64,000 bases of DNA from Clostridia bacterium. Lineage in GTDB: Bacteria > Bacillota > Clostridia > Lachnospirales > Lachnospiraceae. Under the pieces are notes generated by a model. It was not told the origin of the DNA. It was given only the letters and a program-made list of their open reading frames with translations, and ran no database searches. Made by a program: the position numbers and the translations under genes. The DNA is taken from NCBI GenBank assembly GCA_910574475.1, contig CAJTAT010000010.1:1-64000 (forward strand), read 5' to 3'. Below are positions 1-9,138 of the stretch, one piece after another (the first letter of the stretch is position 1; the number at the start of each line of letters is the position of its first letter).

Positions 1-685
1 TGCCTCCTGAGTCCAGTCCGTAGACTGCCCGTTTGTCGTTTCGCACAATGGTACGCATGACATTTTCCAGGGGATCCTTTCCTTCTGTCTTCCTACAGAT
101 CTCTTTTACAGAGGGATATAGGGATGTCTCCACAAATGCTTTGCTGAACTTGTGTATATTGATGGTCTTATATTTATCTTCCAGGGTATAGCCTGGCTCC
201 CGCATACTTTTATGGGTCCAGTCAACTACGTAACCGGACTCATCCATCTCTGCAAAGGTGCCGTCCAGGGCAGGGTTATATTTTTCAAGCAGGGTTGTAT
301 TGTCATGGCTGTCATCTGCGATTCTTTCCAGCAAAGCCAATGAAAAAAATACATCCCCCTCCAATATGAAGAGCTTGTCATAATTCCCTGTTTTCTCAAG
401 CCCCAACTTTAAGGAGTAAGATGTATTGGTTTCTGAATAAATATCATTTACTACATAGTTTAGCTTTATGGTGTCATAGCTGTCTCCTAAGGTATGTTTG
501 ATTTCCTCTGCCAGGTAGCCCACAACCATCTCAACCTCTTTTACCCCAATGCTTTTTAAGCAGTTCAAGGCATTATAGATAATGGGTGTCCCGTTTACCT
601 TCGTCATGCATTTATGGCTGGTCAGGGTCAGTGGTTTCAGGCGCGTGCCCATTCCGGCTGCTAATATAATTGCTTTCGTTTCCAT
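1..685 (-). CDS. Nucleotidyltransferase (sugar/phosphocholine-type), 3' end off window
   Basis: Partial gene; about 228 codons are visible and the C-terminus lies beyond position 1. The start is the ATG at 683-685. The N-terminus carries the nucleotidyltransferase signature LAAGMGTRLKPLT (residues 8-20), and the family's metal-binding acidic pair is probably in EGDVFFS near residue 110. The family includes LicC-type CTP:phosphocholine cytidylyltransferases and the cytidylyltransferases of phosphonate pathways, which activate a small phospho- or phosphono-compound as a CMP derivative. It starts 17 bp downstream of the PEP mutase gene and is presumably cotranscribed. I infer that it makes CMP-activated phosphonate (for example CMP-2-aminoethylphosphonate) or CMP-phosphocholine for the LicD protein encoded upstream. 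The family is clear; the substrate is not. Confidence 0.8.
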   Translation of the reverse strand, partial: METKAIILAAGMGTRLKPLTLTSHKCMTKVNGTPIIYNALNCLKSIGVKEVEMVVGYLAEEIKHTLGDSYDTIKLNYVVNDIYSETNTSYSLKLGLEKTGNYDKLFILEGDVFFSLALLERIADDSHDNTTLLEKYNPALDGTFAEMDESGYVVDWTHKSMREPGYTLEDKYKTINIHKFSKAFVETSLYPSVKEICRKTEGKDPLENVMRTIVRNDKRAVYGLDSGG

Positions 686-702
686 AGCTTCCTCTTTTCT
701 AT

Positions 703-2010
703 TCAGTTCTCAACTTCAATCAGGTTAATGACTTCTTTGATGCTGATACAGTTATGATCCGCCTCATATCCACGGCCACATTTTAAGATCTCCATCGCTG
801 TATCCTGCATGGCTTTATACCCTGCCCGCAAAAGTTGGTTGGCATAGATAATTACATTTACTCCTGCATCAAAGAGAGCTGTCTCATACACTACATCATA
901 AGCTGTGGGTACAATCACCAGGGGAACACGGTTTGGGAGGCCCTGATATCTTTTTGCAAACTCAAAGATCTCCTGGCCTGTCTTGTCGATACTGTGGATC
1001 ATAATCCCGTCTGCCCCTGCTTCAATATAGTGTCTGGCACGATTAAGAGCGTCTTCCATTCCCTGGGATAAGATCAGACTTTCTATCCTTGCAATAATCA
1101 TAAAATCATTGGAAACCTGTGCCTTTTTCCCGGCTGCGATTTTCTCACAGAAATGTTCAATCTCATCTTGCTGCTGCATGGCCTCCGTCCCAAAGAGAGA
1201 GTTCTTTTTCAACCCTATTTTATCTTCAATTATAATAGCAGAAACGCCTATACGCTCTAAGCTTCGAACCGTGTATACGAAATGTTCTGTGATTCCTCCT
1301 GTGTCTCCATCTACAATAATGGGTTTCGTCGTCACTTCAAGCATTTCATTGAGGGTATTCATGCGGGAGGTATTGTCTACCACCTCAATATCCGGCTTTC
1401 CCTTTGTGGTGGAATCGCAGAGACTGCTCAGCCACATGGCATCGAACTGGCGGTAGTAACCAGTCTCTTCATCAAACTGCTTTGTCTTTTCCACTATGAT
1501 ACCTGTGAGACCATTATGGGCCTCCATCACCCGGATTTTACCTTTGATTTGGAGCAGCTTTCTAAGGGATGCTCTTCTTACATCAGTTGTCACTTTAAGG
1601 TTGTCTGAAAGTTCTGTTAAGCGGTCCAGGGAAACTCCTTTTGTCCGGTCAATCTCAACTAGCTGGCCACCCCATTCCTTTAAGGCTTCCACCACCTTTT
1701 CTCTAAGGTTCTTAAAGGGACCGGATACCCAGTCATTGCTGTGAACTACGTAATCCGGGCGAAGCTTTCTTAGATTCGGCACCTGATCTAACTCCTCCTG
1801 AGGGATGACTTCTAATACTCCTTTGATATTTGATACAATTTCAAAGCGCTCTTGGTATGACAGGATAGGAACCCTCCAATAAGATGCAATGACTGCATCT
1901 GTGTGAAGCCCGATGGTGACTTCTCCTAATTGGGCAGCTTTTTTAATTACATTGATCTGACCATGATGAATGACATCTCCACTCATGGCTACGTATACTT
2001 TTTTGGACAT
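703..2010 (-). CDS. aepX: Phosphoenolpyruvate mutase with N-terminal cytidylyltransferase-like domain
   Basis: 435 residues. The start is the ATG at 2008-2010, preceded by GTAGGAG; upstream in-frame codons lack a ribosome site and precede the conserved fold. Residues 1 to about 135 form a cytidylyltransferase-like Rossmann domain. Residues about 155-435 form a PEP mutase domain of the isocitrate-lyase superfamily, with VDGDTGG at 233-239 and the diagnostic EDKxxxxxNS motif (EDKIGLKKNS) at 262-271, which separates true mutases from relatives. The reaction converts phosphoenolpyruvate to phosphonopyruvate and creates the C-P bond of natural phosphonates. The usual HxGH motif of the N-terminal domain reads HHGQ (residues 15-18). 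The neighbours are a nucleotidyltransferase downstream and LicD upstream. Phosphonopyruvate decarboxylase and the AEP transaminase are not in the window and may lie beyond its left edge. Confidence 0.92.
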   Translation of the reverse strand: MSKKVYVAMSGDVIHHGQINVIKKAAQLGEVTIGLHTDAVIASYWRVPILSYQERFEIVSNIKGVLEVIPQEELDQVPNLRKLRPDYVVHSNDWVSGPFKNLREKVVEALKEWGGQLVEIDRTKGVSLDRLTELSDNLKVTTDVRRASLRKLLQIKGKIRVMEAHNGLTGIIVEKTKQFDEETGYYRQFDAMWLSSLCDSTTKGKPDIEVVDNTSRMNTLNEMLEVTTKPIIVDGDTGGITEHFVYTVRSLERIGVSAIIIEDKIGLKKNSLFGTEAMQQQDEIEHFCEKIAAGKKAQVSNDFMIIARIESLILSQGMEDALNRARHYIEAGADGIMIHSIDKTGQEIFEFAKRYQGLPNRVPLVIVPTAYDVVYETALFDAGVNVIIYANQLLRAGYKAMQDTAMEILKCGRGYEADHNCISIKEVINLIEVEN

Positions 2011-2107
2011 CTTTATTCTCCTACTCTTTTTGTAACTTTCTATGTTAAAATTCTCTTGCCCCCTAAAATTGAGCGAAATAAAAAAACAGCTGTCACGCAA
2101 CGCCCTT

Positions 2108-2185
2108 ACCAGTATATAGGGATCTAGAACGAACTTTCAGCTGTCAAAACTTTTATTTGCATATTGTTCTGTGCATAGTCTGTAT
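2108..2185 (-). repeat. Dispersed hairpin element, copy 1 (degenerate)
   Basis: Shares the core GGGATCTAGAACGAA (plus strand, 2119-2133) and ATTGTTCTGTGC (2163-2174) with the elements near 42.2 and 56.2 kb. The outer and inner stems seen in those copies are poorly preserved here. It lies in the gap between the LicD gene and aepX, in the same orientation relative to transcription as the other two copies. The octamer GACAGCTG also occurs twice on the minus strand nearby. The rest of the 190-bp gap shows no gene. Confidence 0.7.
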
Positions 2186-2201
2186 TTCTGCAAATATTAA
2201 T

Positions 2202-2984
2202 TTATGATTGAATCAAGTGTTTTGGAGCACGTTTCTCGGGAGGCAAAGGTGTCATATAATCCCCATAAACGCTTGTAAGATATTCATCCGCTTTAAGAAT
2301 TCCCCTATATACCCTATCTTCAAATGGCATATCTACATATTCGTGATGTAGAGCAGATGGAAACCTTCTATAAATAAAACTTGTATTAGCAGTATAAACA
2401 GAACGATATCCTGTATCATGATTGTTATCCTTTTTACATAAATAGTCAAACCATTCGTCTACGCGCTTTCGTCCAAAAATTCCTCCACAAAAAGATGCAA
2501 TGTCCCACATTCTTCTCGATCTTTCAGAAAAGTTTGAGTATTGCGGCGGTTTTCCCATCATTCCTGAAAGAAAGCGGAGTACAGTTGCTTTTATTTTTGC
2601 TTTAAATGGATTTTGTGGCGCATGATCTAAAACAAAAATAGATACCCAGGGATTGACGATCGTATTTTCTTTTTGGCTCATTCCAGGAATATTGTATCTA
2701 GGGTTTACCACACAATAAGTAGCTAGATTACATACGGAATCAAGCTTTAACTCCCTCCTCATTTCTTTGGGATACACGGTTCTGAATTTTTCAAATTCTT
2801 CTCGCAACATAACAATGTCAGCATCATCGTCCCATGGTATAAATCCTTTATGGCGAACAGCCCCAAGCAGTGTACCATCGGACAGAGTATACTCGATCCC
2901 ATATTTGCGACACACTCTATCTATATCGTCAAGAATAACCATCAATTGTTCATGCAGCGTTTGAAATCCATAGCTGTTATCCAT
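2202..2984 (-). CDS. LicD family phosphotransferase
   Basis: 260 residues. The start is the ATG at 2982-2984, with GAGAGGTG a few bases upstream; it overlaps the end of the flippase gene by 8 bp. The LicD nucleotidyltransferase-fold signature DGTLLGAVRHKGFIPWDDD is at residues 37-55 and contains the likely metal-binding aspartates. LicD proteins transfer a phospho-compound from a CDP- or CMP-activated donor, classically phosphocholine from CDP-choline, onto a cell-surface glycan. In this operon the donor genes immediately downstream are aepX and a nucleotidyltransferase, so I infer transfer of a phosphonate or similar head group rather than plain phosphocholine. No choline kinase (LicA) is in the window. 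Membership of the family is clear; the substrate is inferred from context. Confidence 0.88.
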   Translation of the reverse strand: MDNSYGFQTLHEQLMVILDDIDRVCRKYGIEYTLSDGTLLGAVRHKGFIPWDDDADIVMLREEFEKFRTVYPKEMRRELKLDSVCNLATYCVVNPRYNIPGMSQKENTIVNPWVSIFVLDHAPQNPFKAKIKATVLRFLSGMMGKPPQYSNFSERSRRMWDIASFCGGIFGRKRVDEWFDYLCKKDNNHDTGYRSVYTANTSFIYRRFPSALHHEYVDMPFEDRVYRGILKADEYLTSVYGDYMTPLPPEKRAPKHLIQS

Positions 2985-4434
2985 TTTTTTTCACCTCTCT
3001 ATAAATATTAATTAATTTATTCCTAAAAATGAAACCTCCAAGAATGAGTACACTCAGCAGAATTATTCGTAATACCGTGTATTCGTACAAAGTATTACAA
3101 GCTATACTGAATAAGATCAACGTTAAAGAAGTGAGCATTACAATCTTCAAATTATAAATTTTATTAGCATCCACATTCTCATCCTTTAAACACTTTTTCA
3201 TAAAAAAGTAATGTCCCAGGCACATCACTGTGTAACTAGCAAGGGTGGTATAGCCTGCAGCTGTAAACCCATACAGTGGTATAAAAATAGCATTTAAAAG
3301 GATATTAATTATGGAACCCACCGCAGATGCAAGCGTAACATATCCATTTCTTTCATAGAACAACTCTATGTCAGAAAATAACGTATAGATAAAAATCATA
3401 TATACGCTGCACGCAAGTGAGGGTATACAATATACGCCTTCATAATAGCTGGTATCCGCCAAAATCTTCATAACCTCAGGCGCTATGATAGAAATAACAA
3501 AAACGCCGCACGAAGCTAAGAGAATCATCACATTTACCACTGGTACAATCCCTTTATAATCCTTCTTCTTAAATTTTTTATATAGCCACGGCACGAAAGC
3601 CCCGTTCAAACCGTCCATAACTACCTGTACTACAAATGCTGCCGAATGTGCCACAGAATAGATTCCTGTATCAGCTTTCCCTGAAAAATAATTGATCATA
3701 ATTCTATCAGATTGGTTCAGCACAATCTTGGATAAATTATAGGGTATAAGAACACTTCCAGTTTTCAAAGAATATTTCCAATATCCTCCATGAAAAAAGG
3801 TTTTTCCTCGGCGCATCATCTCTATATATAACGAAAGCCCAATTAAAAATTGAACCAATACAGCTACAGCGATTCTGGTATAACCTGGATTCATGGGTAT
3901 ATCTAGGAAACAGATCGCCAGAATACCAAGAGCTGGCTGTAAAAAAACATACAAGGATGACACAATAACAACATTCCTATAGCGATAGCTAAATCGTTCT
4001 CTTCGGATCCAGCAATGATATGGCACATATGACAGCACCTGAATATACAGCAAAAGAATCATACATTCAGGCAAATCCAATAGCTGCTCCCAAAAATAAT
4101 GCTGAATGAGATATAGTATAAGAAAAGCCCCTGTAACAGTAGTGATAAATCCCAGTGTTGCAGAAATAAATCTATCTTGTTCTTCTTCAAATTTAACCAA
4201 CCCTACATTGAATACATCACTGAACAGATATAAGGTAAAAACGATCTTAAATATCTGAAACCACGAATTATATACATTATATATACCATACTGTTCTGCT
4301 GTAAGAATTCGGGTAAATACCGGCGTAGCTAATATATCAATAATATCTTTTAAGAATCCACATAGAACAAACCATACAGAAGCTTTTACAGATAATGGTA
4401 TCAAGTTATATTTGTCTTTTATCTTCTTTAACAA
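2977..4434 (-). CDS. Wzx-type polysaccharide flippase (copy 2 of the operon)
   Basis: 485 residues with about 12-14 hydrophobic segments spread along the whole length. The N-terminal pattern (LATPVFTRILTAEQYGIYN, residues 36-54) is typical of the polysaccharide-biosynthesis branch of the MOP flippase superfamily. Such proteins move undecaprenyl-linked repeat units across the cytoplasmic membrane. The gene starts inside the end of the epimerase gene (7-bp overlap) and its end overlaps the LicD gene, so translation is probably coupled. A second flippase of the same family lies at 24550-25962. Two flippases in one operon suggest either two exported lipid-linked intermediates or a mosaic of two ancestral clusters. 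Confidence 0.88.
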   Translation of the reverse strand: MLKKIKDKYNLIPLSVKASVWFVLCGFLKDIIDILATPVFTRILTAEQYGIYNVYNSWFQIFKIVFTLYLFSDVFNVGLVKFEEEQDRFISATLGFITTVTGAFLILYLIQHYFWEQLLDLPECMILLLYIQVLSYVPYHCWIRRERFSYRYRNVVIVSSLYVFLQPALGILAICFLDIPMNPGYTRIAVAVLVQFLIGLSLYIEMMRRGKTFFHGGYWKYSLKTGSVLIPYNLSKIVLNQSDRIMINYFSGKADTGIYSVAHSAAFVVQVVMDGLNGAFVPWLYKKFKKKDYKGIVPVVNVMILLASCGVFVISIIAPEVMKILADTSYYEGVYCIPSLACSVYMIFIYTLFSDIELFYERNGYVTLASAVGSIINILLNAIFIPLYGFTAAGYTTLASYTVMCLGHYFFMKKCLKDENVDANKIYNLKIVMLTSLTLILFSIACNTLYEYTVLRIILLSVLILGGFIFRNKLINIYREVKKNG

Positions 4435-5276
4435 TTTTCTTTTATATCCACAAATGCTTTGCGTAAATCATATTCTGGTTTCCAGCATAACTTGCGTTCT
4501 GCCTTAGTTACATTCATAAGGTATTGCCTTGTATCCTCAGGCATATCAGGTACTAGTTCCACTCCAGCGCTGTTTTCAAATACTTCATTAATAATTGCAG
4601 CCAATTCCACAATTGATACATTATAATTTAACCCTATATTAAAAACGCCTGCATTTTCGGCCTGTGCCACAATACAATGTAATATTACATTACAAACATC
4701 TTTCACATATATGTACTGTCTTCTTCCAACTCCAGATCCATATATGGTCTGCTTCTTTCCCACTAAGGCGTTGTCAATTAATGTATTTAGTAGGAAGCCC
4801 TTACGTTCGCCGCGTCCTATGACTTGTGCCAGGCGTAGGCTTTTGATACACATTCTATAAGTGTTATTGAAGTGCAGAGCCAGTCCGTCAATGGCTTGTT
4901 TAGAGGCCCCATATAATGATAAAGGGCAATCCCACATTTTCTCCCTCCAAGGGATATCATTAGAGGAATATACACTTCTTGATGAAGTGATCACTATATT
5001 TGTAATGCCACAATCTCTCGCATATTCAAAATATGCGCCTGCCAATCGTATATTATAATCATAATCTTCTAAAAAAAAACTTGGAGAGGGACGCCTTGCT
5101 GCCAGCAATACCATTGCATCACTACCAGACAACAATTCTTTAATTTTTCTTTGTCCACAATCAGAAAATGCGTCCAACGCGCTTCCCAAAATGATCGTCT
5201 GGTGTCCACGCTGTGACGCATAACTTACAAATTCGCTTCCAATAAAGCCATTGCCCCCTACTATCGCAATCCTCAT
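4428..5276 (-). CDS. NAD-dependent sugar epimerase/dehydratase
   Basis: 282 residues. I chose the ATG at 5274-5276 because it begins directly before the Rossmann motif GGNGFIGSEF (residues 6-15) and has AGAGGT upstream. The extended short-chain dehydrogenase fold is supported by the catalytic YGASK (YxxxK) motif at about residue 135. Members interconvert or reduce nucleotide-activated sugars such as UDP- or dTDP-hexoses. The gene begins 1 bp after the ATP-grasp gene and overlaps the flippase gene, so it lies in the same operon. The exact sugar cannot be read from sequence; production of a nucleotide sugar for the polysaccharide is inferred. Confidence 0.82.
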   Translation of the reverse strand: MRIAIVGGNGFIGSEFVSYASQRGHQTIILGSALDAFSDCGQRKIKELLSGSDAMVLLAARRPSPSFFLEDYDYNIRLAGAYFEYARDCGITNIVITSSRSVYSSNDIPWREKMWDCPLSLYGASKQAIDGLALHFNNTYRMCIKSLRLAQVIGRGERKGFLLNTLIDNALVGKKQTIYGSGVGRRQYIYVKDVCNVILHCIVAQAENAGVFNIGLNYNVSIVELAAIINEVFENSAGVELVPDMPEDTRQYLMNVTKAERKLCWKPEYDLRKAFVDIKENC

Positions 5277-5277
5277 A

Positions 5278-6387
5278 TTACTTACCTCTTTTAATAATAT
5301 AGCCGCATTTTTCATAATATCCGTTCATAGTTCGAACCGTTTGTCCATCTTCGTAATACCATTGAAGATAGACATTTTCGGGAATTCTATAATGGGATTT
5401 ATAAAATACAGAACCTGGTTTTTCACACAAGAATTCCAGAGAGCAAGGCCGTATATGGAACTCTTCATTTTGATTATAGGATTTTCCCTGCAGCAGTTCT
5501 ATGGACGCCTCCAGAAGATTTATCCCTGTGGCATACTGAATCAATCGCCACATATGGCAGCCGTCCAGTCGGGGTGTAACCTCAATAAGGTAGGGTTTTC
5601 CGAGACTGTTAATCTTTATCTGGAAATATGCAGGCCCATTTTTAAGCTGAATTGCTTTTAATGTATGGGCAACTAAACGTTTAATTTTTTCAACAATTTT
5701 CGGTTGTTCTTCATATTTACTGGGAATGACATGTTCATGAATAATCCCACCTGGATAATCTTCCCATATTATTCGATCAGAAATAAGATAAAATTTTATT
5801 AGACCATTTTCCAGGAAAACATTAACCGAAATTTCATCCCCTTCAATGAATTGCTCTAAAATCACTTTTTTTTCTCTTGAAAATCTTACAACTTCTTGAA
5901 AGTACTTTTTGATATCCGACATGTGATCAATTTTATGAACGCCTCTTTGTCCTTGTGAATCAGATGGTTTCATCATCAATGGAAACTTGATCCCTATCTC
6001 TTCCTCTGGAGATTCAATAATCTGATATGGTATATTTTCCTCTATATTATTTCCCAGTGTCTTCCTTAACAGCTGCTTATGGTTGCATATAATAGCCGTC
6101 CATTCTTCCATAAAACACGGCAAGTCTAATTCCTTACTCACCTTTGCAATAGTCGGCATAGCCATGTCTGAACCCACGGAATATACAAGATCTATCTCTT
6201 TTTCTCTTGAAAATCTTACCAATTGTTCAGCATCCACAATATCAATTTGATAAGACTCCTCGGCAAACCTTTCTGCAGGATAACCTAACACATTACTGAC
6301 AGCATATACATAAAATCCCTGTTTCCTACAATATTTTATGATATCTTCCTGAGCACTTCCCAGTCCTAAAATCAATATTTTATTCAT
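5278..6387 (-). CDS. ATP-grasp family ligase
   Basis: 369 residues. The N-terminal ~95 residues form a Rossmann-like pre-ATP-grasp domain (ILGLGSAQED near residue 5). The central and C-terminal parts carry ATP-grasp features: a nucleotide-binding lysine region (FPLMMKPSDSQGQRGV), the EQFIEGDEISV strand and an IEVTPRLDG metal-binding segment. ATP-grasp enzymes activate a carboxylate as acyl-phosphate and join it to an amine or similar nucleophile. The gene overlaps the upstream glycosyltransferase by 8 bp and precedes the epimerase. In polysaccharide clusters such ligases often attach amino acids or related acids to sugar precursors; that role is inferred here. It is distinct in sequence from the second ATP-grasp gene at 15797-16921. 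Confidence 0.82.
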   Translation of the reverse strand: MNKILILGLGSAQEDIIKYCRKQGFYVYAVSNVLGYPAERFAEESYQIDIVDAEQLVRFSREKEIDLVYSVGSDMAMPTIAKVSKELDLPCFMEEWTAIICNHKQLLRKTLGNNIEENIPYQIIESPEEEIGIKFPLMMKPSDSQGQRGVHKIDHMSDIKKYFQEVVRFSREKKVILEQFIEGDEISVNVFLENGLIKFYLISDRIIWEDYPGGIIHEHVIPSKYEEQPKIVEKIKRLVAHTLKAIQLKNGPAYFQIKINSLGKPYLIEVTPRLDGCHMWRLIQYATGINLLEASIELLQGKSYNQNEEFHIRPCSLEFLCEKPGSVFYKSHYRIPENVYLQWYYEDGQTVRTMNGYYEKCGYIIKRGK

Positions 6388-7345
6388 TTTTCCCTCTGAC
6401 CTTTTCCAAGTTCTTTTCTTTTATAGAATATTTAGGCAAACGCTTAGCTTCTTGTATATTCAGCATTAAATACCGCCCTATAATACCTACTGAAAGTAGT
6501 GACAATCCATTCATCAAAAGTACTAGTATAACAAGCGTCATCCACCCAGAAACCCTTACATCACCGCTAATATATTTCGCCAAATAAAAAATAGTTAATA
6601 AAATACTCGCAATAAAGCTAATTGTTCCTATGTTCCCTACGATACGAAGAGGCAAATCCGTATTTGCATAAAAAATTCCCATAAAATTTTTTACTAATTT
6701 TTTAGGACTGTAACCACTCTTGCCCATCTTTCTAGCTTCGTGGTGTGTTGCCACATTGATAATGCTTTCATCCACAGTTAAAAGGCAATGCCCTACGGTT
6801 GGAGAATACAAATTAATATCCGCAAGATTATCTGCCACAAAGGACTTCATCAGGCGGAAGCTAGTAAGTTTTAAATTCTTATTCTTTCCTAAAGTATACT
6901 GCGACAATATATCCAGCAGTTTTGTTCCCAACCTCCTCACAGCATTATGCTTTTTAGAATCATACCTTCCTATAACAACGTCTACTTCTGGATTCGCTGA
7001 CATTCCTTCAATAAGTTTGGGGATTTCTTCGGGAGGATGCTGAAAATCGTCATCCAGCGTGATAATATAATCCCCTTTTGTATGTTCGATACCACAAAGC
7101 ACAGCTTTCTGCTGCCCATGGTTTTTTGCAAGACGTATGTATTTTACCCGTTCATCCATGCTACTCAGACGTTTTATGACTGCAAAGGAAGAATCCCGTG
7201 AAAAATCATCCACAAGGATAAGTTCAAAGTCCTCCTGGATTACTGTCTCAAATTCTATTTTTATCCGATTGTATAATTCATCTAGAGTTGCTGCCGAATT
7301 GTAAACAGGAACCACTATCGAATATAGCATTTTGTGTTTTTCCAT
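6380..7345 (-). CDS. Family 2 glycosyltransferase, DPM1/GtrB-like, membrane-anchored
   Basis: 321 residues from the ATG at 7343-7345, which has GGAG at good spacing; an earlier in-frame codon lacks one. The N-terminal GT-A domain shows SIVVPVYNSAATLDELYN (residues 9-26), the donor-binding LVDDFSRD and the DXD-type TLDDDFQHPPEEIPK. Two C-terminal transmembrane segments (about residues 225-300) place it in the polyprenyl-phosphate glycosyltransferase group. Such enzymes transfer a sugar from a nucleotide donor to undecaprenyl phosphate; the product then feeds membrane GT-C enzymes. It lies 13 bp after the large membrane protein at 7359-9101, a plausible GT-C partner. Confidence 0.85.
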   Translation of the reverse strand: MEKHKMLYSIVVPVYNSAATLDELYNRIKIEFETVIQEDFELILVDDFSRDSSFAVIKRLSSMDERVKYIRLAKNHGQQKAVLCGIEHTKGDYIITLDDDFQHPPEEIPKLIEGMSANPEVDVVIGRYDSKKHNAVRRLGTKLLDILSQYTLGKNKNLKLTSFRLMKSFVADNLADINLYSPTVGHCLLTVDESIINVATHHEARKMGKSGYSPKKLVKNFMGIFYANTDLPLRIVGNIGTISFIASILLTIFYLAKYISGDVRVSGWMTLVILVLLMNGLSLLSVGIIGRYLMLNIQEAKRLPKYSIKEKNLEKVRGKNE

Positions 7346-7358
7346 ACTTCTCCATTTC

Positions 7359-9101
7359 CTACAACCACTTGACAACATATATGTCGTACTGACTTTCTTT
7401 CAAACGAACCACATCAACAATCTCATATCCAGCTTTCGTTTTCTTTTCAGACTGGTAGTATCTATCCAGCAAGTTGGCATTTGATAAATCAGCTGTTACA
7501 AAATACACTCCGTCCGTTAGCAGAATGTCACTGTCTGGATCTAACCCAAGCTGTTCCATTCGTTCTTCTATAAAGGGAGATTTACAGGTCCATCCTGCTG
7601 TTCCCAATGTACTAATCTCTCGGTCTTGGTGCAGCGTAAACTTCTTTTTTGAGGATACTACCCCTGTACAGGCAACATAAATATTGTTCGGTTCTTCGCA
7701 CAGGTAATCTAGATATTCCTCATAAGTTTCGAGACTAACATTATAGCTTTTAACAGTATTCAAGGTATCTTTAAATACAAAAAGTATTAATGGTAGGAGT
7801 GCAAGCATACAACCTCCTACCATCTTTTTTATTTTGACACTATCTATAGGGATCCGTCCTTCTTTTAACTGTACCAACGCAAAACCCAATGCTCCCAATA
7901 TACATTGGAAATCATAAATGATAATGATTCTATCCGGCAGCCTTCCCCGATACAACAAAAAAATCAATGCTGACATTTGCACCAGTAAAAATCCCAATAT
8001 CGTAAATTTCTCTAGTCCCTCCGCCTTTGTCTTCCTAAATACCAACCATAGGATACCTGCCAGCAATAAAATATGCTGTTCTCGACATCCCACTGACTGA
8101 ATTGCAGCAACAAGCAAGGTCCAGATTCTATATAATTGTATCCTTGTTTCTGTTTTACTATATATATTTGCACTTAACGCTGCAATTTGTCCAAGCTTCT
8201 CTGCATCTATATCAGGAAGGATCCCGAACATACCCATGCATGCTTGTTCTTCCTTTGAAATACCAAGTTCCGACCAAAATTCTTCGTTACCTTCATAAGG
8301 CGGCCATCCATAATAGTCATATATCAAAGAGCGATAGTGCTTGAATTCATTGTAAGTTTTCCAATCATCGTCGGAATACGCATAATTCTCGATAACACTA
8401 ATCCCATAAAAAAGGCATAAACTAATAGCAGTAATTAGAAAAAATGGGAGGACAGCTTTGAAAGTTTTTTTCTTATCCTTCTGGTTTAACATGTCCTCTT
8501 TTAACCGTTTTAGCAACTGGTTCAATGCAGCCAGACTGAAAATGGGCAGAGTCATCAAAAAAACTCTCGTTCTTATAAGTGCTGCAATAAGATATAATAT
8601 CCAAATTAAAATATATTCTCCAGGTCCTTGCTTATTATCATATGTAATCAACAAGAACAGAGCGGTTGTAGCCACCGTTCCTGCTACAACTGTAAATTGG
8701 AAAAGTATGATGGAGTCAAAGAAGGTGATAAAAATAATTAAAAGGTAAGCAATCCGTATTTGCAGTTTATATAAACAATCCTCCGTCAGATCGAAAACAC
8801 GGCAGATCAGCAAACCATAACACAAAAATGACAATCCTAAAAAAAAGATTCCATACCAGTCAAATGCAGGAAATGTTTTAAACATAAAGGCCACAAGAAT
8901 TCCATAAAGATAACGAATAAAAATCAGATGCCCATCAGGAATGCCATTATAGAAACCTGTTGCAATTTTCCGCATGGCAGTATCATCATTGATCCGATAA
9001 TAAAATCCAATAGATTTATATAGCAAGCAAAGCAATAAAAAAAGCAACAAGAAAATTATCAGGCGAACCATCCTTTTCGGTAAACGTCTTTGATTTAACA
9101 T
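7359..9101 (-). CDS. Large polytopic membrane protein, possible GT-C glycosyltransferase
   Basis: 580 residues with roughly 10-12 hydrophobic helices, then a soluble C-terminal part (about residues 450-580). An Asp-Asp pair follows the first helix (YRINDDTAMRKI, near residues 34-45), the place where GT-C enzymes keep catalytic acidic residues in the first extracytoplasmic loop. The gene directly precedes a GtrB/DPM1-like polyprenyl-phosphate transferase, whose product a GT-C enzyme would use. I do not recognise a named family. A role in modifying the polysaccharide with a lipid-phosphate-linked sugar outside the membrane is inferred from topology and context. No strong ribosome site directly precedes the ATG at 9099-9101; GGGAG lies about 14 bp upstream. 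Confidence 0.6.
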   Translation of the reverse strand: MLNQRRLPKRMVRLIIFLLLFLLLCLLYKSIGFYYRINDDTAMRKIATGFYNGIPDGHLIFIRYLYGILVAFMFKTFPAFDWYGIFFLGLSFLCYGLLICRVFDLTEDCLYKLQIRIAYLLIIFITFFDSIILFQFTVVAGTVATTALFLLITYDNKQGPGEYILIWILYLIAALIRTRVFLMTLPIFSLAALNQLLKRLKEDMLNQKDKKKTFKAVLPFFLITAISLCLFYGISVIENYAYSDDDWKTYNEFKHYRSLIYDYYGWPPYEGNEEFWSELGISKEEQACMGMFGILPDIDAEKLGQIAALSANIYSKTETRIQLYRIWTLLVAAIQSVGCREQHILLLAGILWLVFRKTKAEGLEKFTILGFLLVQMSALIFLLYRGRLPDRIIIIYDFQCILGALGFALVQLKEGRIPIDSVKIKKMVGGCMLALLPLILFVFKDTLNTVKSYNVSLETYEEYLDYLCEEPNNIYVACTGVVSSKKKFTLHQDREISTLGTAGWTCKSPFIEERMEQLGLDPDSDILLTDGVYFVTADLSNANLLDRYYQSEKKTKAGYEIVDVVRLKESQYDIYVVKWL

Positions 9102-9138
9102 ATTTACATTTATTTCTCCCTCGTTATTTGTCTCTCTT

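Noticed and set aside
2085-2150. Intrinsic terminator formed by the two CAGCTG copies near 2.1 kb
   Set aside because: CAGCTG is self-complementary and the two copies extend with different flanks; pairing would need a loop of about 40 nt with only a 6-bp stem.
2202-2984. A classical phosphocholine (lic) locus
   Set aside because: LicD, a LicC-like gene and a possible choline importer (BCCT) are present, but no choline kinase is seen and a C-P-bond-forming PEP mutase sits between LicD and the nucleotidyltransferase, so a phosphonate is the better reading. Choline is not excluded.
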